The position numbers and the translations under genes were made by a program. Source: Paenibacillus gyeongsangnamensis (GTDB lineage: Bacteria; Bacillota; Bacilli; Paenibacillales; NBRC-103111). Taken from it: 64,000 nucleotides of DNA. Positions 56,938-64,000 of this stretch are shown piece after piece. The notes under the pieces were generated by a model. It was not told where the DNA came from. It saw only the letters and a list, made by a program, of their open reading frames with translations, and made no database searches. The stretch is taken from contig NZ_JAQAGZ010000013.1 in the NCBI RefSeq assembly GCF_027533625.1, positions 1-64,000 of the forward strand. The letters are read 5' to 3'. Positions within the stretch are counted from its first letter, which is position 1; every line of letters starts with the position of its first letter.

Positions 56938-57882
56938 ATGAAGAAACCGGAATTGTTGATTGCGGCCGGCTCGTTAGAGGAAATCCGGCGTTATATTGAG
57001 GCCGGCGCAGATGCGGTGGTCGTGGGCGAGCATCGGTTCGGCATGCGTCTGCCCGGGGAAGTGACGCTGGAGGAGCTGGCGAAGATCGTACCTTGGATTC
57101 ACGAGCGGGGAGCGAAGGTATACGCCGCGGTGAACAACATTATGGACAATGAAATTCTGGGTGAGCTGGGAGATTATATCGCCGGGCTCCAGGGGCTAAA
57201 GATCGACGCGCTCGTATTCGGCGATCCGGCCGTGCTGATAGCGGTCCGCAGCTCGGCTCCCGGAATGCCCCTGCATTGGAATGCCGAAATGACCTCGACG
57301 AACTATGCGACGGCGCGCTATTGGCGCTCCAAGGGCTCCATGCGCATCGTGCTGGCCCGGGAGCTCAACCTGGAAGAGACGTTGGAGATCAAACGGCAGC
57401 TCGGGGACGACATGGAGGTTCAGGTACAGGTGCATGGCCTGACGAACATCTATCATTCGAAGCGCACCCTGCTGTCCAATTATAAGGATCATCAGGGCCG
57501 GCCGGCCGAAATGCCGGACGGCATCGGGACCGGTGTGGAGGATCAGCTGTTCCTGATCGAGCAGGAGCGCCAGAACGAACGTTATCCGGTATACGAAGAC
57601 GCCAACGGAACGCACATAATGAGCTCCGACGACGTATGCATGCTGGACAGCGTGCATGAGCTGATCGAGGGAGGCGTCGATTCCCTCAAGATCGAAGGGC
57701 TGCTGAAGTCCGTCGAATATAACGAAACGGTGCTGCGCAGCTACCGACAGGCGATCGACGCCTATTGCGCCGATCCGGAAGGGTATGCGTTCCGGGAGGA
57801 ATGGCTGGATGCCATCCGGGTGCTGCAGGACCCGCGGCGCGAGCTGACGTACGGATTCTTTTATAAAGAGCAGGTTTATTAA
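56938..57882 (+). CDS. trhP1: Peptidase U32-type tRNA hydroxylation protein TrhP1 (YrrN)
   Basis: The 314-aa U32-fold protein has ELLIAAGSLEEIRRYIEAGADAVVVGEHRFGMRLPG and VQVQVHGLTNIYHSKRTLLSNY. It lacks the cysteine-rich U32 signature, unlike its downstream partner. In B. subtilis YrrN and YrrO (TrhP1/TrhP2) act in prephenate-dependent 5-hydroxyuridine formation at tRNA wobble positions. It follows mltG by 28 bp; the B. subtilis methyltransferase gene yrrM (trmR) is missing between them. Confidence 0.87.
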   Translation: MKKPELLIAAGSLEEIRRYIEAGADAVVVGEHRFGMRLPGEVTLEELAKIVPWIHERGAKVYAAVNNIMDNEILGELGDYIAGLQGLKIDALVFGDPAVLIAVRSSAPGMPLHWNAEMTSTNYATARYWRSKGSMRIVLARELNLEETLEIKRQLGDDMEVQVQVHGLTNIYHSKRTLLSNYKDHQGRPAEMPDGIGTGVEDQLFLIEQERQNERYPVYEDANGTHIMSSDDVCMLDSVHELIEGGVDSLKIEGLLKSVEYNETVLRSYRQAIDAYCADPEGYAFREEWLDAIRVLQDPRRELTYGFFYKEQVY

Positions 57883-57905
57883 TCTAGGAACGGGGTGGAA
57901 AAAAT

Positions 57906-59186
57906 ATGACGCTGCTAAAGCAAGATTTGCTCGGCAAACGCGTACGGTTTGAAAAGCCAGAGCTGCTGGCTCCAGCCGGCAGTCTGGAGAAGCTGAAATT
58001 CGCCGTCCATTACGGCGCGGATGCGGTTTATATTGGCGGGCAGCAATACGGGCTGCGCTCGAATGCCGACAACTTCACCTTCGAGGAGATGCGCGAAGGC
58101 GTCGAATTTGCCGAGAAATACGGAGCGAAGGTGTTCGTCGCGACGAACATTTACGCTCACAACGAAGACATCGCAGGCCTTGAAGACTATTTTAAGGGGA
58201 TTCAGGATGCGGGTGTGCATGCGATTATTGTGGCCGATCCGATCATCATCGAAACGTGCCGCCGGGTGGCGCCGAAGCTGGAGATTCATCTCAGCACGCA
58301 GCAGTCGACGATGAACCGCGGCGCGGTGCAGTTCTGGAAGGAAGAGGGCGTGGACCGCGTCGTGCTGGCACGCGAAGCGAGCATGGACGAAATTATCGAT
58401 ATTAAGAAGCATGTCGATATGGAGATCGAGGTGTTCGTGCACGGCGCGATGTGCAGCTCGTACTCGGGCCGCTGCGTGCTGTCGAACCATTTTACGGACC
58501 GGGACTCGAACCGCGGCGGCTGCTCGCAGTCGTGCCGCTGGAAGTACGATCTGTTCACGACCGAGGAGGATGCGCAGATCGGCATCAAGGAGCTGCCTTT
58601 GTTCCAGGAGGGCGATAACGCCTTCTCCATGAGCTCCAAGGACCTGTGCATGATCGAGCATGTGCCTGAGCTCATTCGCGCTGGCGTGGACAGCTTCAAG
58701 ATCGAAGGGCGGATGAAGAGCGTGCATTACGTGGCGACGGTGGTCAATGCCTACCGTCAGGCGATCGACGCTTACTTTGCGGACCCCGAGCATTACGAGA
58801 TGAAGCCGGGGTGGCTGTACGAAATTCAGAAGGCGGCGAACCGTCCGCTGAACACCGGGTTCTTCTACGACGAGCCGGGACACGAGGATCATATTTTCGA
58901 GCCGGAGGACAAAGCGGCGCCTTACGATTTCGTAGGCGTAGTGCTGGACTACGATGCGGAGACGGGAACGGCGCTCATTCAGCAGCGCAATCATTTCAAG
59001 CCGGGCCAAGAGGTTGAATTCTTCGGGCCGAAGGGCACGTTCTTCAAGATGACGGTGCCGGAGCTGCACAGCGAGGAAGGCGAGAGCCTGACGGCGGCGC
59101 GCCATCCGCTTCAGCGGATTCGAATGAAGGTGGATCAGCCGGTGCAGCCGCTTGATATGATGCGCAAACGGGTTGGGAAGGCTTGA
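57906..59186 (+). CDS. trhP2: Peptidase U32-type tRNA hydroxylation protein TrhP2 (YrrO)
   Basis: The 426-aa protein has the full U32 signature EVFVHGAMCSSYSGRCVLSNHF and cysteine pair GGCSQSCRW (about residues 180-213), likely Fe-S ligands, plus the C-terminal beta domain (YDFVGVVLDYDAETGTALIQQRNHFKPGQEVEFFGP). It lies 23 bp after trhP1 and acts in the same tRNA modification. A terminator follows. Confidence 0.9.
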   Translation: MTLLKQDLLGKRVRFEKPELLAPAGSLEKLKFAVHYGADAVYIGGQQYGLRSNADNFTFEEMREGVEFAEKYGAKVFVATNIYAHNEDIAGLEDYFKGIQDAGVHAIIVADPIIIETCRRVAPKLEIHLSTQQSTMNRGAVQFWKEEGVDRVVLAREASMDEIIDIKKHVDMEIEVFVHGAMCSSYSGRCVLSNHFTDRDSNRGGCSQSCRWKYDLFTTEEDAQIGIKELPLFQEGDNAFSMSSKDLCMIEHVPELIRAGVDSFKIEGRMKSVHYVATVVNAYRQAIDAYFADPEHYEMKPGWLYEIQKAANRPLNTGFFYDEPGHEDHIFEPEDKAAPYDFVGVVLDYDAETGTALIQQRNHFKPGQEVEFFGPKGTFFKMTVPELHSEEGESLTAARHPLQRIRMKVDQPVQPLDMMRKRVGKA

Positions 59187-59209
59187 GACCCGCATATACA
59201 ATGAATAAA

Positions 59210-59254
59210 AAGGACATTCGTCATGGATCAGCCATGGGAATGTCCTTTTTTTTC
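59210..59254 (+). terminator. Terminator after trhP2
   Basis: AAGGACATTC (59210-59219) and GAATGTCCTT (59238-59247) enclose CATGG/CCATG, followed by eight T residues. Confidence 0.92.
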
Positions 59255-59539
59255 GTCATCTTATAAGCCGAAGCTGGGAAAAAGAGACTAGTTGGAAGAA
59301 AAAATAAATAAATCGTTCAGGGAAAAAGAGGAAAAAGACGGTTTATGTCGAATTTCTAATCTTATACATATTCGTTAAACGATCTCATTTTAAGGCGGTG
59401 GGCCTAAACTTTTGAACAGGAGATTCCGATTTATAATGTAAACGATTTTATTTTAAAGTAGGCAAATCCTGCTTATCGGATGATCGGTATCCGGATTACC
59501 TCACGAGTACACACAAACAAGACGAAGGTGGTGGATCCT
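59255..59539 (+). promoter_or_regulatory. Chemoreceptor control region: SigD-like promoter and direct repeats
   Basis: TAAA (59405-59408) and TCCGATTT (59425-59432) with a 16-bp spacer resemble a SigD (motility) promoter. Two near-identical 20-bp direct repeats, TAAACGATCTCATTTTAAGG (59376-59395) and TAAACGATTTTATTTTAAAG (59439-59458), lie on either side, 63 bp apart centre to centre, about six helical turns. No gene is supported in this stretch. Confidence 0.55.
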
Positions 59540-61720
59540 GTGAAGAAGAAACCGTACTCTTCACTAAAAACCAGCCTGCAGAACGCCGGGCAATCAGTGA
59601 AAAACAAGATAAAAGACACCAAATCACCGTCCATGAAGTTCGATGTACCATCGGGACAAAATGCTCAAGGCTCGCTCAAAAGCATCGGCATGCAAAACGT
59701 ACTGAAGTCGGTCGGTATTAAGCTGTTCCTGATTTTCTTTATCAGCATTTTATTTTTTGTGTTGACCGTAGGTCTGACGTCGTACAGCATTTCCAAGGGC
59801 GTGATCCAGAAGAAGGTAGCGGACGCATCGGAGCAAACGATCGTGCAGGCGGGGTCGAAGCTCGATTTGCTCTTCGGGGTTTATGAGGATCTCTCGATGC
59901 AGGTGCTCCTCGATGAAGATATGAAGAAGACGCTGGCGGACATGGATTCGATCAACAAAGGCAGCTACGATTATTTGCAGCTTCGACAAAAGGTAGGGGA
60001 TAAGCTGAATGTTTATTCCTATTCCAACAAAACGATCAAGAGCATCAATTTGCTCAGATCGACTGGAGAACCGATTGCCTCCTCCGGCGGCTCGATCAGC
60101 GGCGGGAATATGGCGGAGCAGGATTGGTTTAAGAAAATCGTCGAAAATAACGGCAAAGCGACTTGGCTGGAAACGCGAACCAAAGGCTTCGGCGACAACT
60201 CGAACAATGGCAGTGCGTCGTTCGGCATCGGCCGCGTGCTGAAGAATACAACGACGAACAGCGTGTCGGCGATCCTGCTTATCGAGATCAATCTCGATTC
60301 GATCGGCAAAGAGCTGGGACAAATTCAAATCGGCGACGGCGGTTCGACGATCATGGTTTCGCCTGAGCAGAAGATCGTCTATTCGGATGACCGTACCCAA
60401 ATCGCCGGAGATGCCGGACTGGGCATCGCCAAAGAAGCGCTCGGAGATACGAGAGGCCATCTTCAGAACGCGAAGGGCGACACGCTGCTGGCCTATTACA
60501 AATCCACCAAAACCGGATGGTATCTTATCGGGGCGATCCCTGTAGCGGCACTCGTGAAGGATGCCAAGGTCATTTTCAGCATGACTTGGGTTATGGCGTT
60601 CATCGCGATGATCATTGCGGTGGTCATCGGCTATTTTATCGCCCGGATGATCGGCCGGCCGCTGATCACGCTGCGCAATCTTATGAAAGAAGGCGAGCAG
60701 GGCAACCTGACGGTAAGAATGAAGGTCGCCACCCAAGATGAAATCGGCCAGCTCAGCATCAGCTTCAATCAGATGATGGAGAAAATTACGGCGCTGGTGC
60801 AGCAAACGAACCTTTCCGCCCAAGAAGTGCTGGCAACGGCAAGCGAGCTGTCGGATGCTTCCAAGAAAACGGCTACGTCCGCCAAGGAAATCGCGGTGGC
60901 TACCGAAGAAATCGCCGGCGGAGCTTCGAGTCTGGCTGTCGAGTCCGAGCGCGGCAACGAGCTGACGCATAATATCGCCGTTCAGATGAAGAGCGTCGTG
61001 GAGGCGAATGTGGTGATGGGCACCGCCGCGTCGGACGTGCAGAAGTCCAGTGAGCAAGGGATTACATACATGTCCGAGCTGATCGGCAAAACGAATGCGA
61101 CCGAATCGATGACCCGTTCGATGGTCGAGAAGGTTGACAATTTGAAGGAAAGCACGCGCTCCATTCGCAAAATCCTTGAAGTGCTGGGCAACATGACCAA
61201 GCAAACGAACATTCTCTCACTCAATGCGACGATTGAAGCGGCGCGTGCCGGTGCGGCGGGCAAAGGCTTCATGGTCGTCGCCGATGAAATCCGGAAGCTG
61301 GCCGACCAGTCCCGTCAATCCATCGAGATCGTAGGACAAATTACCGAGAAAATACAGAAGGAAATCGACGAGACGGTGAATGTGCTCTCTCAGGCTTATC
61401 CGATCTTCCAGGAGCAAATTTTGTCCGTGAAGGAAGCGGATTCCATCTTCAAGCAGGTACAGACGCATATGGGCGGCTTCATCCACCAGCTGTCCGAGGT
61501 GACGGAGTCGATCAGCCAGCTCGAATCGTCCCAGCTCGTACTGACGGACGCGATGTCCAACGTCAGTGCGGTCGCCCAGCAATCTTCCGCAACATCGGAA
61601 GAGGTGGCGTCCCTCAGCTCGGAGCAGCTCAGCATTTCCTCGGGTCTCGTCCGATTGTCGGACAAGCTGGAGGAGCTGTCCTCCACGCTGCAAGCCTCGC
61701 TCAGCAAGTTTCAGGTATAA
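59540..61720 (+). CDS. Methyl-accepting chemotaxis protein with dCache sensor
   Basis: The protein has 726 aa: a basic cytoplasmic N-terminal region of about 60 residues, TM1 (61-83), an extracytoplasmic dCache-type sensor (about 90-340), TM2 (about 344-367), a HAMP domain and the signalling domain with hairpin LSLNATIEAARAGAAGKGFMVVADEIRKLADQSRQS. The GTG at 59540 is preferred, six bases after AAGGTGGTG. The unusually long stretch before TM1 is odd for a receptor. The ligand is unknown. A SigD-like promoter lies upstream. Confidence 0.92.
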   Translation: MKKKPYSSLKTSLQNAGQSVKNKIKDTKSPSMKFDVPSGQNAQGSLKSIGMQNVLKSVGIKLFLIFFISILFFVLTVGLTSYSISKGVIQKKVADASEQTIVQAGSKLDLLFGVYEDLSMQVLLDEDMKKTLADMDSINKGSYDYLQLRQKVGDKLNVYSYSNKTIKSINLLRSTGEPIASSGGSISGGNMAEQDWFKKIVENNGKATWLETRTKGFGDNSNNGSASFGIGRVLKNTTTNSVSAILLIEINLDSIGKELGQIQIGDGGSTIMVSPEQKIVYSDDRTQIAGDAGLGIAKEALGDTRGHLQNAKGDTLLAYYKSTKTGWYLIGAIPVAALVKDAKVIFSMTWVMAFIAMIIAVVIGYFIARMIGRPLITLRNLMKEGEQGNLTVRMKVATQDEIGQLSISFNQMMEKITALVQQTNLSAQEVLATASELSDASKKTATSAKEIAVATEEIAGGASSLAVESERGNELTHNIAVQMKSVVEANVVMGTAASDVQKSSEQGITYMSELIGKTNATESMTRSMVEKVDNLKESTRSIRKILEVLGNMTKQTNILSLNATIEAARAGAAGKGFMVVADEIRKLADQSRQSIEIVGQITEKIQKEIDETVNVLSQAYPIFQEQILSVKEADSIFKQVQTHMGGFIHQLSEVTESISQLESSQLVLTDAMSNVSAVAQQSSATSEEVASLSSEQLSISSGLVRLSDKLEELSSTLQASLSKFQV

Positions 61721-61734
61721 CCGCATAGCTGTGA

Positions 61735-61766
61735 GCGCCTTCCCGTAAGGGGAGGCGTTTTTTGTA
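61735..61766 (+). terminator. Terminator after the chemoreceptor
   Basis: GCGCCTTCCC and GGGGAGGCGT arms with a GTAA loop, followed by TTTTTT. Confidence 0.88.
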
Positions 61767-61833
61767 TGCAATCACGTTTGCGCGCCGTCTATCCTGTTGA
61801 TAATGGTAACAATTCACCAAGAGGGGCGTTAGG

Positions 61834-63648
61834 ATGGACAACGAGCAGAAACCGGCGCTAAAAAAACACCGTATTTTTATCATCCTGCTGCTGTTGATCG
61901 GCATTCTGCTGACCTGGAACCTCCGGTTGTTCTGGATCCAGGTCGCTTCGGCGCGTTCGTTTACGAGCCGGAACATCGATCTGGTCGAGAATTCCGTCAT
62001 TCAGCGGGAGAAAGGGATTGTTCTCGACAGCGGCCGAGGGGATTTTTACGACCGGAACGGCATTCCCCTGACGGGAAGAAGTTATCCGGTGCTCACTGTG
62101 TTTCCTGTCAGGGATCAGGAGACGAACGCGGCCCGCGAGGCAGCTATGAAACAAATTGCGCAAATCTTAAACGTCCCCTATTCCGAATGGAGCCGCTTCG
62201 TTTCCGGCGTAAGCTACCCGCAGGTGTGGCCGGGTACAGGGCGGCCGGCCGCTTTATCGGACCGGCAGGCTCAGCAGATCGAAGAGGCGGGGCTGGCCGA
62301 CATCCGGGTGACCTTGTTCAGGCAGCGGTATGATGCGGCGCAGACGGCGAGCCAGGTCGTCGGGTATATCGGGCAAAATCCCGAGCGCGTTACGCGCCAG
62401 TTCACTGACCAATTCCATAAAGGCGAGCTGCAGCTGACGAGCAAAATCGGCAACGCGGGACTGGAGAAGACTTTCGAGCCCTGGCTGCAAGGCATCGGCG
62501 CAACCACGGTGTCGCTCTACACAGATGCCACGAAGAATCCGCTGCCCGGCTTGGATGCGAGAATCATGACCCCGGACAATCGCTATTATCCGCTGAAGGT
62601 GATTACCACGCTGGACAGCGAGCTGCAGCGCCAGATTGAAGCGCGCATGGACAAGCTGCAAATCGCAGAAGGGGCAGTGGTCGTCCTTGACATTGGGAAT
62701 GCCGATACGCTGGTCATGGCAAGCCGGCCGGCGTTTCAGCCTGAGCATATCGATCTAAGCGACGGGGCTTGGAGCAACAAAGCGCTTAAGGCTTCGGCGC
62801 CGGGTTCCATCTTCAAGACGATCACCGCGACCGCTGCGCTGGAAGAAGGCGCTGCCGCTCCCGATGAAGTATTCGATTGCAGCGGGCAATTGGGGCAGTA
62901 CGGTTTCACGTGCTGGAAGAAAGACGGCCATGGGGCGATCACGCTGGAGGAAGCGTATGCGGAATCCTGCAATATCGTGTTCGCCAAAGTAGCCCAGCGG
63001 CTCGGAGGAGCGAAGCTGGAGGAGTACGCCCGAAGAATGGGGCTCGCTCAGCAGGTGGGCTGGTCGGGAACGATTCCGCAACAGAGGGATTTCCGGCAGT
63101 GGGATGCGGAGGAGAAGGGGCAGATTTATCAGTCAGGCACGAATCCGAAGGATGGCGGGGTATTGGTGCAGACGGCCATTGGTCAGCGCGATGTGCTGGT
63201 GTCGCCGCTGCAGGCGGCGAACCTTGTCGTTACCTTGTTTCATCAAGGCAAGGTGCTATCGCCGCGGGTCGTCCAGGAGATCCGCTTTCGGAATGATCGG
63301 CTGTACCAGTCCTTCCAGCCAGCCCGTAAAGCTCCCGATCAGGGAAAGGCGATTCATTCGGCTACGGCGAAGAGGTTGCTAGGATGGATGGAGGAGGTCG
63401 TTGAGTATGGGACCGGCAGGGCGCTAGGAGCGGCATCCTGGTCCTTGGCAGGCAAATCCGGGACTGCGGAGGTGACGCTGGACGGCGGCCGTCCGGGCGA
63501 GAATCAATGGTTCATCGGTTATGGCCCTGCCGAGCATCCGCGCTACGCGGTTGCCGTTGAACTGTCGCGCGTTCCGGCCGGACAAAAAAATAAATCCATC
63601 CCTCTGTTCCGCGAGGTGATGGATGTTCTGGCCGCCGCCAAACGGTAA
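61834..63648 (+). CDS. pbpI: Class B penicillin-binding protein (PbpI/YrrR-like transpeptidase)
   Basis: The 604-aa protein has one N-terminal membrane helix (IFIILLLLIGILLTWNLRLFWI), a dimerisation domain and a transpeptidase domain with all three active-site motifs: Ser325-xx-Lys328 in APGSIFKTI, Ser378-Cys-Asn380 and Lys541-Ser-Gly in LAGKSGTAE. It crosslinks peptidoglycan. Its place after yrrN-yrrO matches B. subtilis yrrR (pbpI), although udk and greA are missing between. A sporulation or cell-wall role is inferred. Confidence 0.9.
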   Translation: MDNEQKPALKKHRIFIILLLLIGILLTWNLRLFWIQVASARSFTSRNIDLVENSVIQREKGIVLDSGRGDFYDRNGIPLTGRSYPVLTVFPVRDQETNAAREAAMKQIAQILNVPYSEWSRFVSGVSYPQVWPGTGRPAALSDRQAQQIEEAGLADIRVTLFRQRYDAAQTASQVVGYIGQNPERVTRQFTDQFHKGELQLTSKIGNAGLEKTFEPWLQGIGATTVSLYTDATKNPLPGLDARIMTPDNRYYPLKVITTLDSELQRQIEARMDKLQIAEGAVVVLDIGNADTLVMASRPAFQPEHIDLSDGAWSNKALKASAPGSIFKTITATAALEEGAAAPDEVFDCSGQLGQYGFTCWKKDGHGAITLEEAYAESCNIVFAKVAQRLGGAKLEEYARRMGLAQQVGWSGTIPQQRDFRQWDAEEKGQIYQSGTNPKDGGVLVQTAIGQRDVLVSPLQAANLVVTLFHQGKVLSPRVVQEIRFRNDRLYQSFQPARKAPDQGKAIHSATAKRLLGWMEEVVEYGTGRALGAASWSLAGKSGTAEVTLDGGRPGENQWFIGYGPAEHPRYAVAVELSRVPAGQKNKSIPLFREVMDVLAAAKR

Positions 63649-63667
63649 TCCGTCCGATTCATTCACG

Positions 63668-64000
63668 TCAATGATACGCGTTGGAATGAATGGTAGGGAT
63701 GAGGATGGAGAAGCACGTGCCCTTGCCCACCTCGCTTGTGACGTCGATCCGTCCCTGAATGTTCTGTATTACGCGATACGTCACCATCATCCCTAGACCT
63801 GTGCCCTTCCCCCGGGTGGAATAGAACGGCGTTCCGAGACGTTTAATCTCTTCATTCGTCATGCCGATGCCCTGGTCGATGATATCAATGCACACCGTTT
63901 GATTCTGCAGGCCGGCGACGACCTGGAGCTTGCCGCCTCCGGGCATCGCTTCAATGCCGTTCTTGCATAAATTAACGATACACTGGATAAATTTGTCCGC
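63668..64000 (-). CDS. Sensor histidine kinase, C-terminal ATPase part (cut by window end)
   Basis: The visible 110 residues are the end of a HATPase domain: N box IQCIVNLCKNGIEAM, G1 box DQGIGM, F box TPFYSTRGKGTGLGM (G2) and VTSEVGKGTCFSILIP. This pattern is common to sporulation kinases of the KinA-KinE type and other NtrB-like kinases. The start lies beyond base 64000 on the minus strand, so sensor domains and identity cannot be judged. It converges with pbpI. Confidence 0.9.
   Translation of the reverse strand, partial: ADKFIQCIVNLCKNGIEAMPGGGKLQVVAGLQNQTVCIDIIDQGIGMTNEEIKRLGTPFYSTRGKGTGLGMMVTYRVIQNIQGRIDVTSEVGKGTCFSILIPTIHSNAYH

Noticed and set aside
57915..59201. Long minus-strand frame opposite trhP2
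   Set aside because: His/Arg-rich shadow translation; trhP2 on the plus strand has the complete U32 signature.

Overview
The window looks like a chromosomal segment of a GC-rich, endospore-forming Bacillota, most likely a member of the Paenibacillaceae. This rests on the gene content (spoVB, cotB/cotH, SpoIID-domain protein, T-box aminoacyl-tRNA synthetase genes, CymR) and on gene order, which follows the Bacillus subtilis order ruvAB-queA-tgt-yajC-yrzE-yrbG-spoVB-comN-secDF-recJ-apt-relA-dtd-hisS-aspS-yrvM-rarA, then cymR-yrvO-yrrD-yrrI-alaS-yrzL-ruvX-yrzB-mltG-yrrN-yrrO-pbpI. SecD and SecF are separate proteins here. Species identity is inference.

Layout. 1-350: 3' end of a group II intron abutting copies of a dispersed repeat. 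0.36-8.2 kb: VOC protein, ruvCAB, a SpoIID-domain protein, queA, tgt, yajC. 8.2-18.1 kb: membrane proteins, spoVB, comN, secD/secF, a CDF transporter, recJ, apt. 18.1-21.4 kb: spore coat island (two CotB-like proteins and the CotH kinase). 21.5-28.2 kb: (p)ppGpp synthetase, dtd, hemZ, a membrane-anchored FAD oxidoreductase. 28.2-34.3 kb: repeats, a 195-bp hairpin element, the T-box leader, hisS-aspS-tcdA-rarA. 34.4-42.5 kb: metal-ion genes (ArsR-type repressor with CDF exporter, mntH), a CorC-type protein, yhbD-bactofilin-MFS. 42.5-46.5 kb: mnmA, cymR, cysteine desulfurase, PRC-barrel protein. 46.5-48.2 kb: an IS110-family element. 48.4-64 kb: yrrI, a transporter, T-box alaS, ireB-ruvX-DUF1292 pair-mltG-trhP1-trhP2, a chemoreceptor, a class B PBP and a truncated histidine kinase.

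The most interesting thread is a roughly 105-bp dispersed repeat made of two adjacent imperfect hairpins. It occurs at least seven times as full, partial or degenerate copies, supplies the stop codons of two genes, and sits between the hisS T-box terminator and hisS. An IS110-family element has inserted into one copy. Its non-coding left end, where a bridge RNA is expected, contains an 11-nt match to the left flank at the insertion site and a 10-nt match to the element's right end, as an RNA-guided recombinase predicts. A group II intron ends against another copy, so this repeat appears to be a landing site for two RNA-dependent mobile elements.
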